This document shows positions 52,251-61,553 of a stretch of DNA of 64,000 nucleotides, piece by piece. Source of the DNA: Novibacillus thermophilus (GTDB lineage: Bacteria; Bacillota; Bacilli; Thermoactinomycetales; Novibacillaceae); NCBI RefSeq assembly GCF_002005165.1, contig NZ_CP019699.1, positions 2,232,001-2,296,000 of the forward strand. Direction: 5' to 3'. The translations under genes were made by a program, and so were the position numbers. The notes under the pieces were generated by a model. It made no database searches. It had not been told where the DNA came from and saw only the letters and a program-made list of their open reading frames with translations. How positions within the stretch are numbered: the first letter of the stretch is position 1; each line of letters begins with the position of its first letter.

Positions 52251-54005
52251 ATGAACATTGGCCTGTTGTCTACGCTGGCACTACTGCCAGTCTTGGTCGT
52301 CGCGCTGTTTTTAGTCGTCTTAAAGTGGCCTGCCAGCCGGGCGATGCCCCTTGCGTACTTGTCGGTCGTCGTTCTCGGACTGTGGGTGTGGAAACTGCCC
52401 GTTGCCCAAATTGGCGCCGCCACGGTGCGGGGGTTAGTGACGACACTGGAGCTGTTGTACATTATTTTCGGTGCGATTTTGATGCTGAACACGCTGCAGG
52501 AAAGCGGTGCGTTAAAGTCGATCCGCCAGGGCTTCACCGACATTACGCCCGACAGGAGAATTCAAGCGATTATCGTCGCTTGGCTATTCGGTTCGTTTAT
52601 TGAAGGGGCGGCCGGGTTCGGCACCCCGGCCGCCGTAGCGGCCCCGCTTTTAGTCGGTTTGGGATTTCCGGCCATGGCTGCCGTCATGGTCGCCCTCATT
52701 ATCCAGAGCACGCCGGTATCGTTCGGTGCCATCGGCACGCCGATGCTCGTCGGCGTCGGGACTGGACTGGAAACGCTGCAGGAATATACGGGCGACTGGG
52801 CGGGGTTCATTGCGGGGATCGGAGGAAAAACGGCGATCATCCACGCTATGTGCGGGATAGTCGTGCCGCTGTTTATGTCGTCGTTTCTCACCCGGTTTTT
52901 CGGTCGCAACCAGTCGTTTCGCGAAGGGCTGCGCGCGTGGAAGTTTGCCTTGTTTGCCGCAGTGGCCATGATTGTGCCGTACCTTATTGTCGCCAACACC
53001 CTCGGGCCTGAGTTTCCGGCGATGTTCGGCGGTCTGATCGGTCTCTTGATCGTCATACCTGCAGCAAGAAAAGGATTTCTCGTGCCGAAAGAGACGTGGG
53101 ATTTTGACTGGCGCGAACAGTGGGACCCTGAATGGGTTGGCGCGGTGAAAATCGAGGAGGTCGCGCACCGTTCCGGAGGCATGAGTTTAACGAAGGCTTG
53201 GACGCCGTATGTGCTCATCGGTCTGTTTCTCGTCATCACTCGAATGGAAGCGCTTCCTGTAGGCGCCTGGCTGAAAGCGTTGACGATTGAATTTCCCAGT
53301 CTGTTTGGCACGGAGATTACAGTGTCGACTCAGCCGCTGTTTTTACCCGGGACGATATTCCTCGTCGTGACGGCATTGACGTATGTGATACACCAGATGG
53401 ACGCCCCTTCATACGGCAGGGCGTGGAGAAACTCGTTTAAAGCGGCACTGTCTGCGTCTGTCGCATTGATCTGGACGGTTCCAATGGTCCAAGTGTTTAT
53501 CAATTCGAGTGGCGGAGGAGCGGGTTATGAGAGCATGGCCGTGGTCCTGGCCGAAGGAGTCGCAGCTGTGACAGGCACGCTTTGGCCGCTCTTCGCCTCG
53601 TTTGTCGGGGCCTTCGGCGCCTTTATCGCCGGGAGCAACACTGTGAGCAACATGATGTTCTCCTTATTCCAGTACGGCGTCGGCGAACGGATCGGGGTCT
53701 TTGATCCGACGTGGGTGGTGGCCTTGCAAGCCGTCGGCGGAGCGGCCGGCAACATGATCGCTGTGCACAACGTCGTCGCTGCATCGGCAACTGTCGGCCT
53801 CGTGGGAAAAGAAGGACTGCTCATCCGCAAGACGATCTGGCCGATGGCGTATTACGCCCTGTTTGCCGGTTGTATCGGGTACACGATTTTGTTCGGGTTT
53901 GGCATCGGCGCGATTTTGGCGACAGCGATGGTGATCGGCATTGTGTACGCTGTCGCCACAAGCCGCCGCGGGGTGACGTTGGAAGACCAGAACGCGACGA
54001 TGTGA
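52251..54005 (+). CDS. glcA: Lactate/glycolate permease (LctP family)
   Basis: 584 residues with about 13 membrane segments. Family marks: [37 protein letters not shown], and [20 protein letters not shown]. The LctP/GlcA family imports L- or D-lactate and glycolate with protons. Its place as last gene of the glcEFD unit argues for glycolate here, although lactate cannot be ruled out because GlcD-type oxidases can use D-lactate. A GGGGGAGAG site precedes the ATG and a terminator follows. Confidence 0.9.
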   Translation: MNIGLLSTLALLPVLVVALFLVVLKWPASRAMPLAYLSVVVLGLWVWKLPVAQIGAATVRGLVTTLELLYIIFGAILMLNTLQESGALKSIRQGFTDITPDRRIQAIIVAWLFGSFIEGAAGFGTPAAVAAPLLVGLGFPAMAAVMVALIIQSTPVSFGAIGTPMLVGVGTGLETLQEYTGDWAGFIAGIGGKTAIIHAMCGIVVPLFMSSFLTRFFGRNQSFREGLRAWKFALFAAVAMIVPYLIVANTLGPEFPAMFGGLIGLLIVIPAARKGFLVPKETWDFDWREQWDPEWVGAVKIEEVAHRSGGMSLTKAWTPYVLIGLFLVITRMEALPVGAWLKALTIEFPSLFGTEITVSTQPLFLPGTIFLVVTALTYVIHQMDAPSYGRAWRNSFKAALSASVALIWTVPMVQVFINSSGGGAGYESMAVVLAEGVAAVTGTLWPLFASFVGAFGAFIAGSNTVSNMMFSLFQYGVGERIGVFDPTWVVALQAVGGAAGNMIAVHNVVAASATVGLVGKEGLLIRKTIWPMAYYALFAGCIGYTILFGFGIGAILATAMVIGIVYAVATSRRGVTLEDQNATM

Positions 54006-54021
54006 CCCCAAATCTCTGTCC

Positions 54022-54050
54022 GACCTCTCTTCTTTTAGGGAGGTCTTTTT
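54022..54050 (+). terminator. Intrinsic terminator of the glycolate operon
   Basis: GACCTC (54022-54027) pairs with GAGGTC (54040-54045), followed by TTTTT. Confidence 0.85.
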
Positions 54051-54112
54051 ATGCGGCGAGAATTGCGCAAGGTGCGTATTTGGTATGTCTTAACGTGGCG
54101 TTGCCCCTGGTG

Positions 54113-54451
54113 CTACTCTACCCTCGGTTGTGTCGGGTCGCACTCCGGCATCTTCACGTCGGACACTTGAGCGAGTTTCATCAAGTAGTAGCATTCCTCC
54201 CGGAACATGTGATCCGGCATGAGCGGGGATAACGTCCCCAGCACTTCGTCCTCCAGTTCCAGCTCTTCTATTTCACTTAAAAACGATTGAAACAGCGCCA
54301 TCTCCAGTTCCACTTCCCGATTAAACCGGTTCAGGGCGGGAAACGTAAAGAGGTGTGTCCGCAAATACCCGGCCAGTTCAGGCGCTTTTAAGAAGTACTC
54401 CTCAAAGCGTTTCGTAAAGGTGCGGCTCTCCTGTATCAACAAAATGTGCAT
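54113..54451 (-). pseudogene. DUF2935 protein remnant (C-terminal part only)
   Basis: About 112 residues that match only the C-terminal end of DUF2935 proteins: FPALNRFNREVELEMALFQS, ELEDEVLGTLSPLMPDHMFR and EECYYLMKLA. Complete members have about 260 residues with two such ferritin-like halves. Before ATG 54451 the frame turns into unrelated residues and no ribosome site is seen; it even overlaps the leader of the next plus-strand gene. I read it as a remnant cut short by rearrangement. Confidence 0.6.
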
Positions 54452-54514
54452 GAAAGGCAAACAAAGGGGGATACTATCAGCCAGAAAGCATCGTTTCGAA
54501 AAGGAGACTTTTCC

Positions 54515-55279
54515 ATGAGTGAGAATGAGCAGGAAAAACAACAGAAAACGATGACACGGCGGGAGTTTCTCCGCAAAAGCGGCTATGTGGCCGGCGGGGC
54601 GGTCGGGGGAGGCATTTTGGGAGGACTGATCACCTCACAAGTGGCGAACCGTCCCGGTACGAAGCGGCCAGAACAGGCGCAGCAACAAGGTGAAGACTTC
54701 AACAGAGCGTTGATGTTCTTCTCCAAACAAGAAGACTTTCAAATCCTGTCGGATGCGGCGGAACGCATTTTCCCCGAAGACGATTTAGGACCGGGCGCCA
54801 AGAAGCTGGGCGTGCCCTATTTTATCGACCATCAGCTGGCCGGGGCCTGGGGTCACAATGCTCGGGAGTACATGCAGGGTCCGTTTTACGATGGAACCGA
54901 GACACAAGGTTATCAGTCCCACTTGGATCGGCGCGAAATCTTCGGGCAAGGCATCAGCAAAATTCAAGCGTACAGCAAGGAAACGTATGACAAACCGTTT
55001 ACAGAGCTTTCGGCGGAAGAACAGGATGAAGTGTTGACCGCCTTTGAAGAAGGAAAAGTAGAGATGCAAGGCATTACGTCAAAGGAGTTTTTTGATCTGT
55101 TGCGCTCCTCCGTCATTGAGGGGGCGTATGCAGATCCTCTGTACGGAGGGAATGCCAACATGGACGGCTGGCGGATGAAAAAGTTCCCCGGGAACCAAAT
55201 GAGCTACACCGACCGGATCGAATCGGAGTTTGAGGAGATCGAGCCGCGCAGCTTGCGTGCCCACATGCAACAAGAATAG
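54515..55279 (+). CDS. Gluconate 2-dehydrogenase subunit 3 family protein (Tat-exported)
   Basis: 254 residues. A twin-arginine signal, TRREFLRKSGYVAGGAVGGG, occupies the N-terminus (about residues 14-45). The rest has FQILSDAAERIFPEDDLGPG and GKVEMQGITSKEFFDLLRSS, typical of the small subunit of membrane-bound gluconate dehydrogenases. It escorts the flavoprotein subunit, which lacks its own signal, through the Tat pore. ATG 54515 has AAAAGGAG; the longer upstream frame is not supported. The flavoprotein gene follows 20 nt later. Confidence 0.9.
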   Translation: MSENEQEKQQKTMTRREFLRKSGYVAGGAVGGGILGGLITSQVANRPGTKRPEQAQQQGEDFNRALMFFSKQEDFQILSDAAERIFPEDDLGPGAKKLGVPYFIDHQLAGAWGHNAREYMQGPFYDGTETQGYQSHLDRREIFGQGISKIQAYSKETYDKPFTELSAEEQDEVLTAFEEGKVEMQGITSKEFFDLLRSSVIEGAYADPLYGGNANMDGWRMKKFPGNQMSYTDRIESEFEEIEPRSLRAHMQQE

Positions 55280-55299
55280 GAAAAAGGAGGATGTTTACA

Positions 55300-57012
55300 G
55301 TGGCGAAAGAATTGGAGAAAGTGGACGTCGTCACCGTCGGGGTCGGATGGACCGGTGGCATCGTGGCGGCCGAGTGTGCCAAAGAAGGACTGAAAGTCGT
55401 CGGGTTGGAACGGGGCCGGGAACGGGGCGTCGATGATTACTTTATGATCCACGATGAGTTGCGTTACGCCATCCGCTACGACCTCATGCAGGATCTGTCC
55501 AAGGAGACGATCACGTTCCGCAACGAGCCGAAGCAGCGAGCCCTGCCGATGAGGAGGTTAGGTTCGTTCTTGCCGGGGGAAGGTCTCGGTGGCGCCGGCG
55601 TCCACTGGAACGGGATGACATTTCGCTTTTTGCCGTACGACTTTGAAATCTACAGCCAAACGGTGGACAAGTACGGCAAGGACAAAATTAAGAAGGATTA
55701 CACAGTCCAGGATTGGGGCATTACGTACGACGAGTTGGAACCGTATTTCGACAAATTTGAAAAGACGTGTGGCATCTCCGGGGAGGAATGGAAGTACAGC
55801 GGAAAGCGGAGCAATCCGTACCCTACGCCGCCCATGAAAAATACGCCTTATTTAAATCGGTTTGCCGAAGCGGCGAAAGAACTTGGGTACGAACCGTTTA
55901 TGGCCCCGTCGGCCAACCTCTCCGAAACATACGAAAACCCGGACGGCATGACGATAAACGCCTGTCAGTACTGCGGGTTTTGTGAACGCTTCGGGTGTGA
56001 GTACGGGGCAAAGTCAGACCCGACCATTACCGTCATTCCGACGGCCCAAAAAACCGGCAATTTCGAACTGAGACCCCACAGCAACGTGACAGACATTTTA
56101 CACGACGGTGAAAAGGCGACCGGCGTGAAATACGTCGACGTGCTGAGCGGAGAAGAGTACATTCAACCGGCAGAAGTCGTCGTGTTGACCAGTTATACGA
56201 TGAACAACACCCGCTTGCTGCTCCATTCTAAACTGGGACGCCCGTACGATCCCGACTCCGGCACAGGGGTCATCGGCAAAAACTACTGTTATCAGATTAT
56301 GGTGGGCGTGACGGGGTTTTACGAAGACGAACAGTTTAACACGTTTATGGGCGCAGGGGCTCTGGCACAAGCGATCGATGATTTGAACGGGGACAACTTC
56401 GATCATTCCGATCTCGACTTCATCCACGGGGGTGTCCTGACGTGCGGCCAGTCGGGACGACGTCCCATCGCCTACAATCCCACACCTCCGGGAACGCCAG
56501 GGTGGGGGGCCGAGTTCAAAAAGAACTCCATTAAATATTATACACAGACGATCAGTATCGGTTTTCAAGGGGCGTCAATCCCTTACCGCTACAACTATTT
56601 GGACCTTGATCCCACCTACAAGGACGCTTACGGATCGCCCCTGCTGCGCATGACGTACAACTTTACCGACCAAGATCGCCAATTGTTCAAATATTTGTCT
56701 GAAAAGGGCGGCGAGATTATGGAAGCGATGGGGGCGGATACGGTGGCTCGGCAAGAAGAGTTGGGAGACTACGACATCCGGCCGTACCAGTCTACCCACA
56801 ATACCGGCGGGGCCATCATGGGCGATGATCCAGACACGTCGGCGGTGAACAATTACTTGCAGATGTGGGATGCGGACAACGTATTCGTCGTTGGCGCGTC
56901 GGCGTTTGCCCACAACGGCGGCTACAATCCCACCGGGACTGTCGGCGCCCTCGCATACCGGGCGGCGGAAGGCATCGTCAAGTACAGCAAGAACGGGGGT
57001 CAGCTCGTCTAA
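55300..57012 (+). CDS. GMC family oxidoreductase (gluconate 2-dehydrogenase flavoprotein type)
   Basis: 570 residues. FAD site: [20 protein letters not shown] then E of [20 protein letters not shown] is the second FAD loop. [20 protein letters not shown] carries the Cys cluster of this subfamily, and the C-terminal active-site region has [12 protein letters not shown] and [20 protein letters not shown]. It oxidises a sugar or sugar acid outside the membrane after Tat export with subunit 3. The cytochrome c subunit common in Gram-negatives is missing, so the electron acceptor is unclear. GTG 55300 has AAGGAGG at 9 nt; ATG 55291 is too close. Confidence 0.88.
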   Translation: MAKELEKVDVVTVGVGWTGGIVAAECAKEGLKVVGLERGRERGVDDYFMIHDELRYAIRYDLMQDLSKETITFRNEPKQRALPMRRLGSFLPGEGLGGAGVHWNGMTFRFLPYDFEIYSQTVDKYGKDKIKKDYTVQDWGITYDELEPYFDKFEKTCGISGEEWKYSGKRSNPYPTPPMKNTPYLNRFAEAAKELGYEPFMAPSANLSETYENPDGMTINACQYCGFCERFGCEYGAKSDPTITVIPTAQKTGNFELRPHSNVTDILHDGEKATGVKYVDVLSGEEYIQPAEVVVLTSYTMNNTRLLLHSKLGRPYDPDSGTGVIGKNYCYQIMVGVTGFYEDEQFNTFMGAGALAQAIDDLNGDNFDHSDLDFIHGGVLTCGQSGRRPIAYNPTPPGTPGWGAEFKKNSIKYYTQTISIGFQGASIPYRYNYLDLDPTYKDAYGSPLLRMTYNFTDQDRQLFKYLSEKGGEIMEAMGADTVARQEELGDYDIRPYQSTHNTGGAIMGDDPDTSAVNNYLQMWDADNVFVVGASAFAHNGGYNPTGTVGALAYRAAEGIVKYSKNGGQLV

Positions 57013-57194
57013 TGTTTCTGCAAAACATCGGGGTTCCAGGGTTAATTGTGATCTTGCTCATTACCCTCATTATCGTCGGCCCAAAAAAACTGCCCGAAAT
57101 CGGGTCAGCCGTGGGGAAGACGCTGTCCGAATTTAAGAAGTCGACGCGAGAGATTATGAGCGCGGAAGATTCGTCTCCCGAAAGCAAGGAGTAG
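57012..57194 (+). CDS. tatA: Sec-independent translocase protein TatA
   Basis: 60 residues. One membrane segment ([20 protein letters not shown]) followed by the amphipathic helix [20 protein letters not shown] and a short acidic tail, as in TatA. It forms the pore for folded proteins with TatC. The ATG overlaps the stop of the GMC gene (TAATG), so it is translationally coupled to its presumed cargo. Confidence 0.93.
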   Translation: MFLQNIGVPGLIVILLITLIIVGPKKLPEIGSAVGKTLSEFKKSTREIMSAEDSSPESKE

Positions 57195-57201
57195 CGAGGG
57201 A

Positions 57202-57944
57202 ATGGACGAGGAACGCACGCTCGTAGCGCACCTGGAAGATTTGAGGGGCGTCGTTTTGGCTTCGATATCGGTGTTCGGCTTCTGTTTCGTCGCCTTTCTT
57301 CTCAGCATTCAGCACACGATCCCTTTGATTACCCAGGGCGGCAGTTGGTCATGCTCAGCCCGCTGGACGTCGTCCGCTTTTACGCCAGCGTCGCGGGAGG
57401 ATTGAGTCTCGGTGTGTCTGCTCCTTTCATCGGGTACCGACTCTGGCGCTTCGTCCGTCCAGCTTTGACAGCTCAAGAAAGCCGGGCCGCCCTGACTTAC
57501 ATTCCGGCCATGTTTTTGAGCTTTGCCCTCGGCATCGCCTTCGGATTTTTTGTCGTCTTTCCGTTTGCTTTCCGCTTTCTCACCGCTCTCGGGGCGTCCC
57601 ACTTTACGGTGATGGTCACGACGCAGGAATATTTGTCTTTTTTGCTCATGACGACCCTGCCGATGGGATTTCTGTTTGAAGTGCCGTTCGTGCTCATGTT
57701 TTTAACGGCGACGGGGATGGTGACACCGGACAAGCTCAAGGCAGTTCGCAAGTACGCCTACTTGCTGTTCGCTGTCGTCTCGGCCATTGTCACCCCGCCG
57801 GAATTTGTTTCCCAACTCCTCGTGCTGTTCCCGCTGTTTGCCCTGTACGAACTGGGGCTGGTGCTGACGCGCTGGGTGTACCGCAAACAGCAGCGGGGGG
57901 AAGGGGACATGTTGGAGGGGGAGGCAGTGCCTGAGGGGGATTAG
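57202..57944 (+). pseudogene. tatC: Sec-independent translocase TatC, frameshifted
   Basis: Two frames make one TatC of about 247 residues. The first, from ATG 57202, has MDEERTLVAHLEDLRGVVLA (TatC start with the HLEDLR motif) through SIQHTIPLITQGG. The second takes over at about 57342 with QLVMLSPLDVVRFYASVAGG and continues with LSFALGIAFGFFVVFPFAFR, FEVPFVLMFL and the usual ending. One base is missing near the GGGCGG at 57336-57341. Either the gene is broken, which would idle the Tat cargo unless another tatC exists, or the read is wrong. Confidence 0.8.
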
Positions 57945-57971
57945 GGGATGAACAGATAAAGGAGGATCTGC

Positions 57972-58835
57972 ATGGATCGGCAGATGGAAGACAGCATGGA
58001 CAACACCTTCATCCCCGCCACGTCGGTGACGAGCGGGCAAGGTCAAGCGGTCAGGTCGGACCTGTACAGCCTCACCGTCCAAATTGTAAACGTCTGTTTC
58101 GTCGGCGATCCGGGTCGCACCTACCCCAAATGGGTACTGGTCGACACCGGTATGCCGCAATCGGCCAAAGCCATTGCAGCTGCAGCAGAAGAACGTTTCG
58201 GCCCAGACAGTCAACCTGAAGCGATCGTGCTGACGCACGGTCACTTTGATCACGTCGGCGCCGTCGTGGATTTGGTCGAACGGTGGGATGTACCCGTTTA
58301 CGCCCACGAACGGGAAATGCCGTACCTGACAGGCCAAACCCCATACCCGGCACCTGACCCGTCGGTGGAAGGCGGGCTGGTGGCCAAAATGTCTCCGATC
58401 TTTCCGGTGGAGCCCGTTGATCTGGGTGATTGCGTTCATCCCCTTCCGCCTTTCGGTGCAGTACCAGGTATGCCCGGATGGCGTTGGATTCACACCCCTG
58501 GCCATACCCCAGGTCACGTGTCCTTCTTCCGCGATCGGGACCGAGCGCTCATCGCCGGCGACGCTTTTGTCACAGTGAAGCAAGATGAGCTTTACAAAGT
58601 GGTGAGCCAAGAGCAAGAGATTAACGGACCCCCAAGGTATTTGACGACCGACTGGCAGGCTGCCAAAGATTCTGTTGAGAAGCTAGAAGAACTCAAGCCG
58701 TCTGTCATCGTCACCGGTCACGGAAAGCCGATGGACGGAGACGCTCTGTCAAGCGGCTTACAAAAACTTGTACAACACTTTGACGAGATCGCCGTACCCG
58801 ACTACGGCCGGTACGTGGACGGCACACAACATTGA
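57972..58835 (+). CDS. MBL-fold metallo-hydrolase
   Basis: 287 residues. HGHFDHVG is the zinc motif HxHxDH; further ligands are in HTPGHTPGH, AGDAF and TGHGKPM. The layout is like glyoxalase II / YqgX-type hydrolases. VQIVNVCFVGDPG at the start and a polar N-terminal end suggest a cytosolic protein. GGAGG lies before the ATG. It starts 28 nt after the tatC frame and may be read with it. The substrate is unknown. Confidence 0.9.
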   Translation: MDRQMEDSMDNTFIPATSVTSGQGQAVRSDLYSLTVQIVNVCFVGDPGRTYPKWVLVDTGMPQSAKAIAAAAEERFGPDSQPEAIVLTHGHFDHVGAVVDLVERWDVPVYAHEREMPYLTGQTPYPAPDPSVEGGLVAKMSPIFPVEPVDLGDCVHPLPPFGAVPGMPGWRWIHTPGHTPGHVSFFRDRDRALIAGDAFVTVKQDELYKVVSQEQEINGPPRYLTTDWQAAKDSVEKLEELKPSVIVTGHGKPMDGDALSSGLQKLVQHFDEIAVPDYGRYVDGTQH

Positions 58836-58843
58836 CGGATTGA

Positions 58844-58877
58844 AAAGAACCCGGCTCGATTGGATGCCGGGCTCTTT
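58844..58877. terminator. Bidirectional intrinsic terminator
   Basis: CCCGGC (58850-58855) pairs with GCCGGG (58866-58871), extended by AAAGA and TCTTT. It serves the MBL gene and the convergent dps gene. Confidence 0.85.
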
Positions 58878-58890
58878 AAGGGGTATCTCT

Positions 58891-59415
58891 TTACTGTTGG
58901 GAACCGATGTTAGGTTTCCGCCCACCGTAATAGACGGGGCGCGGCGCGGGATTCGTACGGGATTGACCCTGTCCTTCTTCAAGGTAAGAGCGGAAAAACC
59001 AGGCTTGTTTCTCCATGTCCTTCACGATCCCGAGGAACATGTCAGCCGTTCCTTCATCGTCCTGCTGTTCTGCTTGTTTCATGGCATCTTTCGTCTCAGA
59101 AATGACGGTTTCCAAATCTTGCAGGAGAGATTGTACCATCTCCTGTGCCGTCTGTTCATTTCCGGCTTCCTTCACACTGGCGTTTTCCAGAAATGCTTGC
59201 ATAGTGCTCAGCGGTTTTCCTTTTAAGGCTAAAGCCCGTTCTGCCAAATCGTCTATATAGTCCGCCGCTTTGTCGTACAAGTCCTCAAATTTTTCGTGAA
59301 GGACAAAGAAGCCCGTCCCTTTCACGTACCAATGAAAGTGATGCAGTTTGACGTACAGGACACTCCAGTTGGCTAATTGTTTGTTCAACAGTGAAACGAC
59401 TTGTGAATTTGCCAT
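58891..59415 (-). CDS. dps: Dps-family DNA-binding ferritin-like protein
   Basis: 174 residues. The ferroxidase site is visible in KLHHFHWYVKGTGFFVLHEK and FEDLYDKAADYIDDLAERAL (H, D, E ligands). Dps forms a 12-mer that stores iron and consumes peroxide. The C-terminal tail (TNPAPRPVYYGGRKPN, about 20 residues) is longer than in compact Dps and may help DNA binding. AGGTGGTGG precedes the ATG. Two direct repeats lie upstream. Confidence 0.93.
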   Translation of the reverse strand: MANSQVVSLLNKQLANWSVLYVKLHHFHWYVKGTGFFVLHEKFEDLYDKAADYIDDLAERALALKGKPLSTMQAFLENASVKEAGNEQTAQEMVQSLLQDLETVISETKDAMKQAEQQDDEGTADMFLGIVKDMEKQAWFFRSYLEEGQGQSRTNPAPRPVYYGGRKPNIGSQQ

Positions 59416-59744
59416 GGTCGCATGCCACCACCTTTAGCTGCATTTTAGAGTTTGTTTTAAACTGCATTTTAGTTATGCGCCTGAAAATGTATCTTATACA
59501 TCGGCATTCGACCTTTAGAAACGGTCATCGGAATGCGCTTACGGCTGGATGCACCTATGTACGTACAACGTCTGTTAGAAACGGACGTCCCCTGCACAAA
59601 ACCCTCGGGAGATGCCGAGGGTTCAAGAGACTGAAAAACCGGTATGTGTCCCTTTGTCTCAAAGCTGTCTTCGACCGTCGTATTGGAGACCTTGTACAGA
59701 CGCGGTGGGAGCGGACGGGAGCGAGTCCCTCCCTCCTACTTTCC
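59416..59744. other. Region between dps and yjcZ: dps promoter area and hairpin
   Basis: CTGCATTTTAG occurs twice, at 59438-59448 and 59462-59472, 24 bp apart on the plus strand, in the dps promoter region. A hairpin ACCCTCGG/CCGAGGGT lies at 59601-59622, followed on the minus strand by TTTT; it probably ends the yjcZ transcript. No gene is seen otherwise. Confidence 0.5.
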
Positions 59745-59864
59745 TTAATAATAAGGGAATCCGTTCCAGATGAACCAGAAGAAAATAATGATCAACAAAA
59801 TTAACAGCAACAGCGCGCGGTAGTTGTAAAATCCGTATCCGCCGTATCCTTTTCCACCTGACAT
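59745..59864 (-). CDS. YjcZ-family tiny sporulation membrane protein
   Basis: 39 residues. It starts SGGKGYGGYGFYNYRALLLL and continues with a hydrophobic segment ILLIIIFFWFIW and the end NGFPYY. This glycine-tyrosine head plus one membrane helix is typical of the small YjcZ/tiny_TM_bacill family, expressed during sporulation. A perfect AAGGAGG lies 7 nt before the ATG. Upstream, CATATGATG at 59894-59902 (minus strand) is close to the SigE/SigK -10 CATANNNTA. Confidence 0.88.
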   Translation of the reverse strand: MSGGKGYGGYGFYNYRALLLLILLIIIFFWFIWNGFPYY

Positions 59865-60236
59865 GTGAAGTCCTCCTTTTGTGTTGTTCAGTGCATCATA
59901 TGTCCAGCGACCACCGTGTGATTGGACGGTTGCCTTTAGACAATGCCTAATTCGGGCAACTTGTCTGTCTTTCGTTCGATTTTAAAGGCGAATACCCTTG
60001 ATCGCGCCTCGTTGAATACTGCAAAAAATAAGCATCAATATCCGTTTTTCTCTCATTTTTGCCCTATTTTACCTTGTAAAAAATCAATCGACCTGTGCCA
60101 CATTCGCGAGGCAACCGCGTCCGTTGAAGTTGGATCTTACGTGTGTGGCGGCGTGTTTTTGTTGTTACGGTAGTTTCAGCGCAGCGCGAGTACAACATGG
60201 AGTGAACCGGTTCCTCCCCTTTGGAGGAGCACGAAG
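59865..60236. other. Intergenic region between yjcZ and the sigma factor gene
   Basis: It holds the candidate mother-cell sigma -10 for yjcZ (59894-59902, minus strand). GTTGCC/GGGCAAC near 59930-59961 can pair weakly. I see no convincing promoter for the sigma factor gene and no small gene. Confidence 0.4.
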
Positions 60237-60803
60237 GTGCAGGAAGGGAAAACGGTCGAACAGTGTCTCAAGGCGAAAAGCGGCGATCGGAAGGCGATGG
60301 AATGTTTAGTACGGCAATACCGACCTTTGATGGTCAGTCTCGCCAACAAATGGAGGGGGTACGGGTTTGACGATGCCCTGCAGGAAGCGCATGTGGCCGC
60401 TCTAGAGGCCGTCATGCAATATAGCCCGGACGTTGGGTGTCCCTTTGGTACGTTCTTAAAACAGCGCATGAGATCCCATTTGCGCACGTGGGGACGACGG
60501 CAAGTTCGCTGGGTCGACAGACACGTTGCCGCTTCCGCCAGCCATCACGGCGATGACGCAACACTGCTCCCCGTTGAAGAGTGGGCCGATGTGCAGACCG
60601 ACTTCAGCCGACTGCCGGTGGAGTGGGCAGAATGGCTCGACGCGCTGTCGCCCCGGGAACAACTCGTGCTGAAGAAACAAGTCATCGAAGGGTACACGTT
60701 ACAGGAAATTGCCGAAGAAGAATCGGTCTCCCGCCACACCGTTCACACGTGGAAAAAGCGGGCGATGAAGAAACTGCGAAGCCGTGTGGCCGAAGAGGAG
60801 TGA
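60237..60803 (+). CDS. Small sigma-70 family RNA polymerase sigma factor
   Basis: 188 residues. Region 2: AMECLVRQYRPLMVSLANKW, then GYGFDDALQEAHVAALEAV, the helix that binds core and the -10. Region 4: LSPREQLVLKKQVIEGYTLQ, then EIAEEESVSRHTVHTWKKR, the -35 helix-turn-helix. No anti-sigma gene is evident. The size and shape resemble SigO/YvrI-type or phage-like sigma factors. GTG 60237 has GGAGGAG. It is followed by DUF1659, DUF2922 and YvrJ genes, a set that accompanies such sigma factors; target genes unknown. Confidence 0.88.
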   Translation: MQEGKTVEQCLKAKSGDRKAMECLVRQYRPLMVSLANKWRGYGFDDALQEAHVAALEAVMQYSPDVGCPFGTFLKQRMRSHLRTWGRRQVRWVDRHVAASASHHGDDATLLPVEEWADVQTDFSRLPVEWAEWLDALSPREQLVLKKQVIEGYTLQEIAEEESVSRHTVHTWKKRAMKKLRSRVAEEE

Positions 60804-60913
60804 TAAACGTTTTCCGGTTGTCCCCTGTTCGGTCCGTTGAGCGGCAGTGTATACAGTGAACCGCAAGACGCGGTGATCTCACTATTCCAGCGGAGAAAGG
60901 GGTGAGAAGAGCG

Positions 60914-61144
60914 ATGGCGATCGTGCAAATGCCCGATGCTTCCCGCCTCGTGTTGACGTTAGACGATGGTGTCGACAACGAAGGCAACCCTCAGACGAAG
61001 ACGAAGTCTTTCAACAACGTGAAGCCGGAAGCCAGTGATGAAGCGCTGTACCGTGTGGCGACGAGTTTAGCACAGCTCCAAACATTGCCGCTCGTCTCTG
61101 TCGACCGCCACGATCGAGCGGAACTAGTAGAGGACGGGCAGTAA
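60914..61144 (+). CDS. DUF1659 domain protein
   Basis: 76 residues. SRLVLTLDDGVDNEGNPQTK and TKSFNNVKPEASDEALYRVA are typical of DUF1659, a small beta-alpha protein of unknown function in Bacilli. ATG 60914 follows AAAGGGG; the frame extends four codons upstream. It lies 110 nt after the sigma factor and 37 nt before the DUF2922 gene. Confidence 0.88.
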   Translation: MAIVQMPDASRLVLTLDDGVDNEGNPQTKTKSFNNVKPEASDEALYRVATSLAQLQTLPLVSVDRHDRAELVEDGQ

Positions 61145-61181
61145 AACACATGATGGATTCTCTGGGAGGAGGTGACATCCG

Positions 61182-61409
61182 GTGGACGAAAAAAATCTGG
61201 AGCTCATTTTTAAAAATGAGCAGGGGAGAACGGTGCGCATTACACTGCCATCTCCTGTCGAGCCGGTGGACAGTGCGGCAGTGGATGAGGCGATGGATCT
61301 CATTTTGGCCGAAAACATCTTTCTCTCGTCTGGCGGAGACTGGGTCGAGAAAGTGGGAGCGCGCGTCGTCTCTCGAACGGTTGAAGAGATTCCGATCAAC
61401 GTGGAATGA
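61182..61409 (+). CDS. DUF2922 domain protein
   Basis: 75 residues. KNLELIFKNEQGRTVRITLP and VDEAMDLILAENIFLSSGGD match DUF2922, a small partner of DUF1659 in Bacilli. The GTG start has GGGAGGAGGTG upstream. A strong terminator follows. Function unknown; the two proteins are similar in size and secondary structure, so they may form a heteromer (inference). Confidence 0.88.
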   Translation: MDEKNLELIFKNEQGRTVRITLPSPVEPVDSAAVDEAMDLILAENIFLSSGGDWVEKVGARVVSRTVEEIPINVE

Positions 61410-61421
61410 CAAGCGACTGAG

Positions 61422-61455
61422 GCGGGGGTCGAACACGAAAAGGCCCCCGCTTTTT
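61422..61455 (+). terminator. Intrinsic terminator of the DUF1659-DUF2922 unit
   Basis: GCGGGGG (61422-61428) pairs with CCCCCGC (61444-61450), followed by TTTTT. Confidence 0.85.
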
Positions 61456-61553
61456 AACACATTTGTGTGAAGTCTCTTAAGTAGGGGAAACGGTAGCGGC
61501 AGAGGCGTAAGTCTTACCATGTTTTCACACTAAAGGGAGGGGAGGAGAGGGTG

